This document shows, one piece after another, positions 50,547-59,059 of a DNA stretch of 64,000 nucleotides (its first letter is position 1; each line of letters starts with the position of its first letter). A program made the translations under genes and the position numbers. The stretch is from Magicicada septendecula (taxonomy: Eukaryota; Arthropoda; Insecta; Hemiptera; Cicadidae), in the NCBI GenBank assembly GCA_034769895.1, contig JAWRYS010001442.1:124001-188000 (forward strand), given 5' to 3'. The notes under the pieces were generated by a model, which ran no database searches, had not been told where the DNA came from, and worked only from the letters and a program-made list of their open reading frames with translations.

Positions 50547-51287
50547 GCTAACTTCCTTAGTATTAATGCTGGGCATTTCAAACTTTTTTTATATATTTTC
50601 TAGGTATATAAATGACCATAAATGTAGATAAAAAAAATGTTATGTCATGTATATATACGGCCAGAATTTTTTTTTGAACAAAATTATCTAATATATAAAA
50701 TTTGATATAACTCAAGTTCTCTCTATTGGATGTTTATGAACAAACTTCCATTTTGTAGGTAAGGATATCCTCTAAAAATTTAGGTAGAATTATAACTGTA
50801 GCTTGTTATGTGAATTTTATACAGATAGTTATTTTTAATTTTTTTGAAATAAAATTTTTGTTCTGTAAAAAAAATATTTATCTTAGTTCCTAATAACGTT
50901 ACATTAATAATTCTACCTAATTACTTAGATAATACAACCAAGAAGACTTGGTAAGAATTTGAACCTTATACCATAAGTAGTTTTTGAGTAATATCAATTT
51001 GAATATTGAAAAACATGAAAAATCTGATTTGCGGGAATCGTGCGTTGAAAGTTACAATGATGTATCTGAGCAAGTATTGAGATATATAGGCCAATGAATA
51101 TTTGTTTTTACAAGTTTGAACATTTATTTATTTCTAAATTAGGTATATACTAAATAATTACAATATTTCATAAGGTTTATATGTCAACTTTACATGTTTT
51201 TTATGTCATAATATTCATTTAGGCATAACTGTACGAAATTGAAAAACTGGTAAGAATTTACTAACTTCCCAAAAACTCTGCAAAGAT

Positions 51288-53183
51288 TCAAAACTCTCCA
51301 GCACCGTAGGTAAGACCCTCCATTTCTTTCTTTCTTTCTTCTTCTTGCAGTTGAGCTTGTCTCACTTTCTTCGTGTATTCAGAATATTTTGTATCTTTAC
51401 GAAACTTAGCAATGTGAAGCCGTTTCCTATCAAAACTCTTGGCTATTTTAGATGTTATTGATCCAGGGCTGGTGCCTCCTAATTTCTGTATATCTGAAAC
51501 ACTTTTGTTACAACCAGTGTTGTATTGACAAATAGCCTCACTTACACTAATTTCTAGTCTTTTTCTGGAAGAAAATTTCGTTTTGGGGCATTTCGACCAT
51601 ATCACCCAATGGAGTGCTTCATTAGCGTTTTGCATTTTTCCGGTAACACACCTTTGTAATAATTTATCTGATGATAACCTCTTATACAATGGAAGAATTT
51701 TCTCTACTACTTTGTCTCTAAGAGGTGTTTTCAACATTTTGTCATGACTTTTAGGTATTTCGTTCTTCGCTATCGCTCTATTGAAAAAACACCATGAATC
51801 CTCACCTTGAGGGCATTTCTCATGCTGAGGCTTATTGTCATTTGAGTTGCAGTGCTTCAAGGTTGCAAAAATTGCATCATTCATTTTTGTAGTATCTCCT
51901 AGATTGTTCTGAATTGCGTTTCTATAGTAACCAGTTAGTTTATCAATAGTAATAGCCTTTAGACTGCCATGTTTTTTTCCTCCGAGGGGGTCTCCTTTGC
52001 CGGTGTTTTCTGCGACAATTTTCCTCAGTCCTGTTCCTAATCTTTTAGCTACATGGTTCAAGCACTCTACTTTTTCAATTTCTAATTCCCCATATGGTTT
52101 TACTGAAGTGAGATGAGTGTGAGTTTTTGAATCCCCATCTGAGACCAAGGTAGTGTACTGAAAACCGTGTTTCTTGGATCTTTCCCAAATCCGCTCCGCT
52201 GCAACAACTTCCATGTTAGGAGAGGACCCATCATAATTTTGTTGACATTTACTTTTATGGGTTTCAACCCAGTTTTTAAATTCATCTGAGTCTTTTCCCA
52301 GTTTAATTTTCATTAACTCGCAAATCCTGCAATATTTAGACAATACCTCGTAATCAATGACAAGCCCGGTAAGAACTTCCACACAGCAACCAACTCCATT
52401 TTTTGAGGTGAACCCCCTTTTTTGCCAACCTCCGTCATAGCTTACACTTATATTGTAGGGGCCTTCAAAGTCTAATGGCAAATTTTCAACTTGAGTATAT
52501 GCTTTACATACTTCACATCGAGCTTTTTCTAAATTCTCCTTGGCGGATTCAACGTAAATAGTATGTATTTTGTCCAAGTGCCACTTGTAGGATTTGAGTT
52601 GAATTGGTTTCATATTTAGGTGCATACTGAAAGTTTGCAATCCTCTATGCCCCTTACCAATAGACGAAAAGGCTTGCACCATACGACGATTGATATCGTA
52701 AGGAGGTCGAGTCGAGTTAGTTTGAGCTAGGCCTGATGTTTCAAAAGTAGTCTTGTATTCACATGCCTCACATTTTACTTTAAAAATTGATGCATATCCT
52801 TGGAGAGATATATCACTAACCATCAAGTTTTTGTTCAAACATTCAGAGCATGGGAATGCACATATAAACTTACTTAGTAGGCCCTTGTCAACTATCAGAT
52901 AATTAGCCGCGGGTTTGTCGATTTCAACCTTATCATTGTAGCTATTGTACAAAACAAACCCTGTTAGGGGTTCTGGTCTTCTATTATATACATTACCATT
53001 ACTAATACTAGCTTCAGGATCATCAAATATTTCATTGTTTGAAAGTTGTGGGGAACTAACCTCACTTTGCACTTCACAGTTTTTGTTAGAATTCACTTCA
53101 CTGTCACATTTTTTATATCGCTTATTTACATTGTTTATATTCCTTTGTTTGATGTTATGTCTTTTTTTAGATGGTCTACCCAT
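51288..53183 (-). CDS. Transposase, Mutator-like (Kolobok) family, intact 631 aa
   Basis: An uninterrupted frame starts at an ATG (53183, MGRPSKKRHNIKQR) and fills most of the transposon. The N-terminus is basic and likely carries the nuclear localisation signal. Paired cysteines follow (CAFPCSEC near residue 93 and CEACEY near 137), then CEVC and CRIC, which suggest zinc binding. The core reads ISVSYDGGWQKRGF (about 246), a good place for the first catalytic Asp, then TLVSDGDSKTH (second Asp) and QNANEALHWVIWSKCPK near residue 520, where the Glu is expected in this family. The C-terminus is Lys/Glu/Gln-rich. Insect annotations call such proteins Mutator-like transposase domain proteins. It would excise and reinsert DNA at TTAA. 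Residue positions are approximate and the catalytic assignment is by family pattern only. Confidence 0.88.
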   Translation of the reverse strand: MGRPSKKRHNIKQRNINNVNKRYKKCDSEVNSNKNCEVQSEVSSPQLSNNEIFDDPEASISNGNVYNRRPEPLTGFVLYNSYNDKVEIDKPAANYLIVDKGLLSKFICAFPCSECLNKNLMVSDISLQGYASIFKVKCEACEYKTTFETSGLAQTNSTRPPYDINRRMVQAFSSIGKGHRGLQTFSMHLNMKPIQLKSYKWHLDKIHTIYVESAKENLEKARCEVCKAYTQVENLPLDFEGPYNISVSYDGGWQKRGFTSKNGVGCCVEVLTGLVIDYEVLSKYCRICELMKIKLGKDSDEFKNWVETHKSKCQQNYDGSSPNMEVVAAERIWERSKKHGFQYTTLVSDGDSKTHTHLTSVKPYGELEIEKVECLNHVAKRLGTGLRKIVAENTGKGDPLGGKKHGSLKAITIDKLTGYYRNAIQNNLGDTTKMNDAIFATLKHCNSNDNKPQHEKCPQGEDSWCFFNRAIAKNEIPKSHDKMLKTPLRDKVVEKILPLYKRLSSDKLLQRCVTGKMQNANEALHWVIWSKCPKTKFSSRKRLEISVSEAICQYNTGCNKSVSDIQKLGGTSPGSITSKIAKSFDRKRLHIAKFRKDTKYSEYTKKVRQAQLQEEERKKEMEGLTYGAGEF

Positions 53184-53615
53184 ACTAAAGCACTAAAACA
53201 CAATAGTTGTGGTAATCTGTTGATGAAATGTTTACAAACAGGAAATAAACCAACTCAGAACATAAGGTGACTGGTTTTTGATATTGTTGTTCATATCAGC
53301 TGTTCAGTTGAAGTGAAGGCTTTATTAGTGGCTAGAATCAGTATGTACATATATATAAACATATATTTCAATATAATAACATACTTGGAACAGAATTTAG
53401 TAGTGTATATCCAAAAAGTAATTAGGCCTACACTGTTGAACAAATAACTCGCTGACAACAAATTCTGCATTTCGGTAAGGTAAAAAAAAAAAAACTAAAA
53501 AAAATACACTTACTACCTTCATAAAGATGTTTTAACACTTTTTCCTGGTTCCTAACATTCTACAGAGTAGAAAAAGAAAAGAAAAAAAAATTTTTAATTT
53601 TTGACATTTTTTGTG

Positions 53616-53635
53616 ATTTTCGGTGCCGTATCCCC
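53616..53635 (-). repeat. Right terminal inverted repeat
   Basis: Complement reads GGGGATACGGCACCGAAAAT, one difference from the left end, followed by TTAA. Confidence 0.95.
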
Positions 53636-53690
53636 TTAATCACTTTATTTTTTTCTCAATTCAATTATAATTGACACATAATTATTTTTT
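53636..53690. other. Right TTAA duplication and flank of nested transposon
   Basis: TTAA at 53636-53639, then AT-rich sequence leading into the minisatellite. Confidence 0.7.
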
Positions 53691-54540
53691 GGAACTTGGT
53701 TAGTTTTAATGTAAAATTCAAACTATTCTTTTTATTTAATTGAAAAATATTTCTCATAAATCCTTGTAATATGTTGATCTTATCTTGTTTCAAAATTCTG
53801 ACGTTCTATCAACATTCAAATTCTGTTTAATTCATTTATTCCCAGAATTGTTTCATTCAGAATTGTTTATAGTAATGTGATCTTACTATTATTTCTGAAT
53901 GTTTCGGTATTTCTCCAAATTCAAATTCTTCTTAATTATTTACCATAAAGTTTTCTCATAAACTTAGTTATAGTAAGTTGGTCTTACTTCATTTTTAAAT
54001 TTTTTGTATATTAACTTCAAAATTCCTTTCTTCTTAATTCTTCCAAAATGTTTTTCTCAAAATATTTGTTGTAAGTTGTTCTTACATAAATTTAAATTTT
54101 TTCATTGATAATACAAATAAATTCTTTCTTTTTATAATTCTGCCAAAAAGTTTTTCCTCATAATATATAGTTGTAAGATGTACTTACTTAATTATAAATT
54201 TTCCTGGTTAAATTCAAAATTCAAGACTCTTTCCCTTTTTCTTTCTTCCAAAATGTTTTTCTCAAAATTCAGTGGTAGTAAGATGTGCTTACTTAATTTT
54301 AAATTTTCATGGTTATATGAAAATTCAAAACTCTTTCTCTTTTCCTTTCTTCCAAAATGTTTTTCTCAAAATTCAGTGGTAGTAAGAGGTGCTTACTTAA
54401 TTTTAAATTTTTATAAATAATAAGTTCAAATTTCTCTCTTTTTCTCTTTTTTCCATAAAGTTTTGTTCCAAATTATCAGGTTGTAGTAAGATGTACTTAC
54501 TCAATTTTAAATTTTTATAATTAATAAGTTCAAATCAAAA
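53690..54540 (-). repeat. Minisatellite with period of about 103 bp
   Basis: About eight diverged copies follow each other, best seen from the recurring GTAAG...CTTAC core near 53767, 53869, 53967, 54069, 54172, 54276, 54379 and 54484 (spacing 98-104). On the sense strand of the LTR element each of the better kept copies also holds a purine run such as GGAAGAAAGAAAAAGGGAAA. Copies nearest pol are the most alike. The tract lies directly after the pol stop, in the 3' untranslated region or the start of the 3' LTR. Confidence 0.85.
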
Positions 54541-54548
54541 CTCCCAAC

Positions 54549-56240
54549 TCATTCTTCATAATATTTCTTCATAGAAGCTTGATTGTACACTCCTTTGATT
54601 TTTCCTGAAACGATTTCCCTCAACTCATATGTATTGTTATGCTTATCATTTACCAGAACATATGGTCCAGTGTAAAGTAATAATAATTTTTTGGTTATGC
54701 CTTCTAAGGTGCTAGGCAGCTCTCTATTTTTTAGGAGGACATTTTCACCCTCTTTACATGTTACAATACGCCCTATTGCCTTCTGGTATTTAGCTTGCCG
54801 TTTTTCCTGATCTTCTGCTACCTTGTTGTAAAACTTCAAATGGTTGAATTTCCTATTATTGTTTGTTGGAAATTCAATGATTTGTTCAATGTCTCGGGGA
54901 GTCGGCTTCTCATACATGGCTGAGTATGGTGGAATTCCTATAGCTGGATGGTGGGCGTAATTTAGGAATGTTTCTGTCGCTGCTAGGTACTCTTGCCACT
55001 TTTTCTCTTGGTTGTGACAGTACGTGCGCAATATCCTACCCACTTCTCTCAGTACTCTCTCAGCCGGATTGCTACTTGGGTGGTAGACTGACGTCTTATA
55101 AGTTTTGATCCCAAGCGCTAATAAAGTATCTCGCCATCTTCTCCCCTTAAATTGTGTACCATGGTCGGTAATAATGGAAGATGGTCTACCGATCTCTGGG
55201 ATATACAAATCGATAATCACCGCCAAAACCTTTGCTGTTGTTGCCCGATTAACCGGATATAGCTTTATATACTTGGTGTAGTGATCCATTATGATTACCA
55301 AGTATTTATGTCTGTGTCGACCACCGCTACGGGGAAATGGCCCGCAGATATCCAAAAACACTTTTTCCAGTTTTGCGTTGGAAGTTATCGGTATCATGAT
55401 ACCCTCTGTCTTTTCGTTGTTTACTTTGGTACATTGACAGATCTTACAGGACTTGATGTACGTTCTCACCTTGCGGTTGATATTCTTGATCTTACAGTTT
55501 TCTTCTAGAGCCTGTATCACTTTTAATGCTCCCATGTGACCATACCTGACATGGTAATCGATGATGACCTCCTTTTCGATTTGGTGTGGGATTATCACCT
55601 TCCATGTCTCATCGTCCAAGGCGGTTTTTATGAATAAAATTCCCTTGTTAAGGTGGTAATATTTAGAAATGGTTCCATCATTGGCTACCAAACGACTCAC
55701 AATGTTTTTCAGCTTAGGATCAGACTGCTGATGGATTCGAATATTTATTAGCAAAGCTTGTAGATCGGCTCTGGTCTGGAATATGTTATAAATTTTTACC
55801 AAGCTCTCCTTCTCTCCCTCGAAAGTCTGATCTTCCAGATTTATACGTGACAACATATCCGCTACCACGTTCTTCTTTCCTGGAATGTATTCCCATTTCA
55901 GGTCATATTCTTGTAGGGCGAGTACCCACCTAGCCAATCGGCCGTGACTCAACTTGCACCTACGAAGGAACGAGATGGATTTATGATCAGTTCGTACCGT
56001 GACTTGATATCCGAGAATGTACGTCCGGAACTTGCTGCATGCGAACACCACGCTCAACAATTCCTTTTCTGTCACACTGTAGTTCTTTTCGCACTGGTTC
56101 AGTGTGCGACTAGCGAAGCTTATTACCAGATGTTGTCCCTCCTCATCTTCCTGGTATAAAGTCGTTCCTAAACTTAGGTCGCTAGCGTCACAGTTTAAAA
56201 AAGAATGGTTTCTTAAAATCTGGGTGACGAAGTATAACAC
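54549..56240 (-). CDS. pol: pol: RNase H and integrase
   Basis: 563 codons of open frame. RNase H comes first, with NCDAS (Asp about residue 18), EKELLSVV, TDHKSISFL and ADMLSRI. The integrase follows: zinc motif with YHVRYGH and CKICQC, core with LDICGPF, ITDHGTQF and NPAERV (complete D, D, E), and a C-terminal GPY/F-type motif LYTGPYVLVN. No chromodomain is visible. The frame ends at 54549. Its apparent start (56240) is not an initiator; it overlaps the end of the RT frame, from which it is separated by one extra base in a T/A run near 56196. The enzyme pair removes RNA from the hybrid and inserts the cDNA. Confidence 0.93.
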   Translation of the reverse strand: MLYFVTQILRNHSFLNCDASDLSLGTTLYQEDEEGQHLVISFASRTLNQCEKNYSVTEKELLSVVFACSKFRTYILGYQVTVRTDHKSISFLRRCKLSHGRLARWVLALQEYDLKWEYIPGKKNVVADMLSRINLEDQTFEGEKESLVKIYNIFQTRADLQALLINIRIHQQSDPKLKNIVSRLVANDGTISKYYHLNKGILFIKTALDDETWKVIIPHQIEKEVIIDYHVRYGHMGALKVIQALEENCKIKNINRKVRTYIKSCKICQCTKVNNEKTEGIMIPITSNAKLEKVFLDICGPFPRSGGRHRHKYLVIIMDHYTKYIKLYPVNRATTAKVLAVIIDLYIPEIGRPSSIITDHGTQFKGRRWRDTLLALGIKTYKTSVYHPSSNPAERVLREVGRILRTYCHNQEKKWQEYLAATETFLNYAHHPAIGIPPYSAMYEKPTPRDIEQIIEFPTNNNRKFNHLKFYNKVAEDQEKRQAKYQKAIGRIVTCKEGENVLLKNRELPSTLEGITKKLLLLYTGPYVLVNDKHNNTYELREIVSGKIKGVYNQASMKKYYEE

Positions 56241-57159
56241 TCTCCAGAAACTTCTCTTTTATCAAGCGGAAAGTAAGATCTTGATCTTCACCACAAGTCC
56301 ATTTGTTCTTAGCAGATAACTGTGGTTGAAACTTGGCGGTCAACTCGGAATATCGGCTCTGAAACTTCCTGTAATAGTTACAGAGTCCGAGGAAAGATTG
56401 TAATTGTTTCCTGTTTCTTGGTTGCGGGAACCTCTGAATTGCCTCCACTTTCTCTGCTGATGGGGTAATACCTCTGTCGTCTAGGTTGAAACCCAAGAAT
56501 TGTACCTCGCGCGCTATGAACTTGGATTTCTCCAACTTCAGTGTTATGTTGTTCTGCGCTAGTTTGTTTAGTACAAATTCCACTCTGTAACAGTGCTCCT
56601 CCCAGGTTCCGGATGTGATAAGTAAATCGTCAACATAGACGTTATTAAATTGGAGCGCTTCTTGTCCCAGAATCTGGTCCATGCATGCCACAAATATGGC
56701 GACAGTATTGACAAGTCCGAAGGGCAGTCTCTTGAACGGGTAATTGCGCCCTTCGAAAATGAACGCTACGTACTGGCGGCTTTGTGGATGCAGCTCTACT
56801 TGCCAATAACCACAGACCGTATCCCAGGTGCTAATAAATTTAGTACCATGAAAACGTTTTAAGATCTCTTCTATTTCACCGGGAGAGGTTCTGTCATTCA
56901 CTATCGTCTTGTTCAACTCGCGCGCATCTAAACAGAGCCGGACTTGTCCGTTTTTCTTCGGAACAGCAATAATTGGACTAGTGTAAGGTGATTGACTAAT
57001 CTCAATTATGTCATTTTCTATCATCTTGTTTATCTCTGTTCTCACGGCTTCTTTGAGCGACGGCGCTATTGGATATGACCTCCGGTTAAACTCTACGTTT
57101 TCTTTAAATCGAAGTTGGCACTGGTAGTTTTTTACCTTCCCTGGTTCATCAGAAAACAC
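56188..57159 (-). CDS. pol: pol: reverse transcriptase
   Basis: 323 codons with all main Ty3/gypsy RT motifs: RLCLDARELN, FISTWD (first Asp), RLPFGLVN, YVDDLLIT (catalytic pair), LKLEKSKF and VQFLGFNLD, then the connection region with LQSFLGLCNYYRKF. The start at 57159 is a GTG inside a frame open further upstream (THLADRLIAIYEKYK), so the true polyprotein enters from protease. Relative to protease and RNase H this segment is in another frame, the product of a base loss near 57200 and a base gain near 56196. Confidence 0.93.
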   Translation of the reverse strand: MFSDEPGKVKNYQCQLRFKENVEFNRRSYPIAPSLKEAVRTEINKMIENDIIEISQSPYTSPIIAVPKKNGQVRLCLDARELNKTIVNDRTSPGEIEEILKRFHGTKFISTWDTVCGYWQVELHPQSRQYVAFIFEGRNYPFKRLPFGLVNTVAIFVACMDQILGQEALQFNNVYVDDLLITSGTWEEHCYRVEFVLNKLAQNNITLKLEKSKFIAREVQFLGFNLDDRGITPSAEKVEAIQRFPQPRNRKQLQSFLGLCNYYRKFQSRYSELTAKFQPQLSAKNKWTCGEDQDLTFRLIKEKFLESVILRHPDFKKPFFFKL

Positions 57160-57185
57160 CGCCTTGTATTTCTCATATATAGCGA

Positions 57186-57881
57186 TTAGACGATCTGCCA
57201 GATGTGTTGGTATTTTCTTGTTATCGCTTCCGCACTGGAAATTCCGTATTCTTGGATTTTAACTGACCATAAATCCTCTCCACCATGGTTGTATACTATG
57301 GGTTTAGAAAGAGGGCTGTTTCTAATAATATTTATTTTACGAAGTTTTTGATGGATAGGGCTGGGAAGTATAGTTGTGCTTCCTACCAGATCTGCGGTCC
57401 ATGTTACTTCGTCTGGGAAAAGTGATACTTTATTTAAATTAAGATCGATTACTGTAGAAAATCTACGAAGAATGTCGCAACCGACTAAGATGTCAAATGG
57501 TAATCTGGTGGCGATTAAAAATTCCATGTCTAAAGCTATATCTCGGCTAACGACACTTAAGGAAATTTGCTTCCTAATGGTTTTATTCTGGCGGCCAGTT
57601 GCACCTATTAACACAATGTTGTTGACTGGTAACATTGGCAAAGTTTTTTCACATGTACTCTGTACTCTCTCCAATTCATTGGAGTTTATTATTGAAATAT
57701 TAGCGCCTGTGTCTATCATTATTTTAGCGGGAACTCCTTCCACCTCCGCTGTTATATAAATTATCTCATTATTACTGTTGCTGAGACTCTTCTCGTTCTC
57801 TTCCAAAAGTTCAGTTCGTATGTCTTTCAGATAGTGGTTACTTATAATAGTGATGTTTTTATGCTGGTTTGCTTGTCGCAA
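57186..57881 (-). CDS. pol: pol: aspartic protease
   Basis: 231 codons with the active-site motif IMIDTGANISIIN and the downstream FDILVGCDILRRF typical of retroviral-type proteases. The listed start is a TTG; the frame is open upstream through LLLILPGLEKDEL to the TTTAAAC frameshift site, so it is the N-terminal part of Pol, made by -1 frameshifting from Gag. The frame stops at 57186 while the RT frame is already open, which marks one of the inactivating base changes. Confidence 0.9.
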   Translation of the reverse strand: MRQANQHKNITIISNHYLKDIRTELLEENEKSLSNSNNEIIYITAEVEGVPAKIMIDTGANISIINSNELERVQSTCEKTLPMLPVNNIVLIGATGRQNKTIRKQISLSVVSRDIALDMEFLIATRLPFDILVGCDILRRFSTVIDLNLNKVSLFPDEVTWTADLVGSTTILPSPIHQKLRKINIIRNSPLSKPIVYNHGGEDLWSVKIQEYGISSAEAITRKYQHIWQIV

Positions 57882-57908
57882 TTCATCCTTTTCTAACCCA
57901 GGAAGTAT

Positions 57909-57943
57909 AAGCAGTAACGGGTCATTGTTGTTGATTACTGCCT
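57909..57943 (-). other. Frameshift-stimulating hairpin candidate
   Basis: Six bases after the heptamer, AGGCAGTAA (57935-57943) pairs with TTACTGCTT (57909-57917) over nine base pairs, one of them G-U, around a 17-base loop. The gag stop codon lies in the 5' arm. Spacing fits known -1 frameshift signals. Confidence 0.7.
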
Positions 57944-59059
57944 CCTCTCGTTTAAAGTATTTTGGTCATTGTTCGTGTTATTATTGACCGAGGCATCGTT
58001 CGGGAAACTCTGGTTTGTTTCCTGACGTTCTGTACCCTGGTTGAGGTTTAACGCCCTGTTCTGTTGTCGGCCAAGATCCTCCAGGCTTGTACTTCGTCTT
58101 CCCTGTTCGTGTCTTGGGCCGTCTCGTTCCGCACTCCTCCATCTTCGGTCGGTGCCGTGGAAGCTCCTCCTCCTCGGTTGATAATATCTCCTGGGTCCGC
58201 GATCTTCTGCTCTTAAAAAATTTACCCTAGGGCGCGACACTCGGTTATTATTATTGCTATTATTGTTATTAATAAAATTATTATGATAGTAATTTCGGTT
58301 AGGTGGGTAAGGTCTGTCACCATTATTGTTGGGATATGGATTTCTCTGACTGTATGGAACATTATTATGTTGGTAAAAATTGTTTCTATTATTTGGATAA
58401 GGGTTGTTATTCCTCACGCCGTTAAAATTACCGTTACACTGGTTATTACGCGGCGGGTTGTTAGGGCCGTCGTAATTACTGGGCTGGTTCCGGTTACTTG
58501 TATGGTTATTGCCGTTATTGGGGTAGGTAGTCGGCCTTGCTTCTGGTCTCTCATTTCTCTTCCTGCTCTGCCGATAATACTCCTCGTTCTCGTATCCCTC
58601 TAATAACTCGGTCATCGCCTGGATCGTCTTGATCTGGCTGCCTCTCCGGGCCTTGATAATGTCCTCACCATAGTTATACGATATCTTGTTCACTAAACAT
58701 TCTTCTGGGATTGCCGGCTCGAGGTGTTTTGCCATGCACACCTTCCCCAAGAAATATGCCGTCATACTGCTACCTAATTGTGCCCTGTATCTTCCATTAC
58801 AAATTTTGTCACGGATCAAGTTCTGGGTGGTCTCAGACCAGTATTTTGTCTTAAACATTTTCCGGAACTGTTGGTAGTCAGGAATTTCACTCCGGTTGGC
58901 CATCCACCAATTATCTGTTATTTCTCGGAAAGACTCATCGAATATCTCCCTGCTATGGCTCCACTGAGTAATTTTATGCTTGGTCAAATATTCTTCTACC
59001 CTAGCCAGGAACTCCATTAGCAATATAGCTTCCGTTTGTATTGCCGGAAGTTGAGCCAC
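57935..59059 (-). CDS. gag: gag, second part: capsid-like and Asn/Arg-rich tail
   Basis: 374 codons. The first 160 resemble a Ty3/gypsy capsid (retrotransposon gag domain): MEFLARVEEYL, then YQQFRKMFKTKYWSETTQ and MTAYFLGKVCMAKHL. The rest is rich in Asn, Pro, Arg and Tyr (about residues 165-374), with no CCHC zinc knuckle, so RNA binding would rest on the Arg-rich stretches. The listed start is a GTG; the segment is joined to the first gag part by a frame change between 59017 and 59090. The frame ends at the TAA in the frameshift hairpin. Confidence 0.85.
   Translation of the reverse strand: MAQLPAIQTEAILLMEFLARVEEYLTKHKITQWSHSREIFDESFREITDNWWMANRSEIPDYQQFRKMFKTKYWSETTQNLIRDKICNGRYRAQLGSSMTAYFLGKVCMAKHLEPAIPEECLVNKISYNYGEDIIKARRGSQIKTIQAMTELLEGYENEEYYRQSRKRNERPEARPTTYPNNGNNHTSNRNQPSNYDGPNNPPRNNQCNGNFNGVRNNNPYPNNRNNFYQHNNVPYSQRNPYPNNNGDRPYPPNRNYYHNNFINNNNSNNNNRVSRPRVNFLRAEDRGPRRYYQPRRRSFHGTDRRWRSAERDGPRHEQGRRSTSLEDLGRQQNRALNLNQGTERQETNQSFPNDASVNNNTNNDQNTLNERRQ
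57950..57956 (-). promoter_or_regulatory. -1 ribosomal frameshift slippery site TTTAAAC
   Basis: On the minus strand, gag reads ACT TTA AAC GAG; the heptamer T TTA AAC is in the correct phase for tandem slippage to TTT AAA, which is the frame of protease. The gag stop TAA follows 12 bases later (57935-57937). Confidence 0.85.

Larger units (their letters stand above)
50527..53635 (-). mobile_element. Nested Kolobok-like DNA transposon with TTAA duplications
   Basis: The ends form 20-bp inverted repeats that match at 19 positions: GGGGATACGGCACTGAAAAT at 50527-50546 and its complement at 53616-53635. TTAA flanks both ends (50523-50526 and 53636-53639). The 3109-bp body holds one intact transposase gene on the minus strand. 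TTAA duplications are known for piggyBac and Kolobok; the transposase is not piggyBac-like, so Kolobok is the better fit. It was inserted after the LTR element, between pol and the matched portion of the 3' LTR. Confidence 0.92.

Noticed and set aside
58283..58603. 106-codon Val/Ile-rich plus-strand frame
   Set aside because: Shadow of the Asn-rich gag tail.
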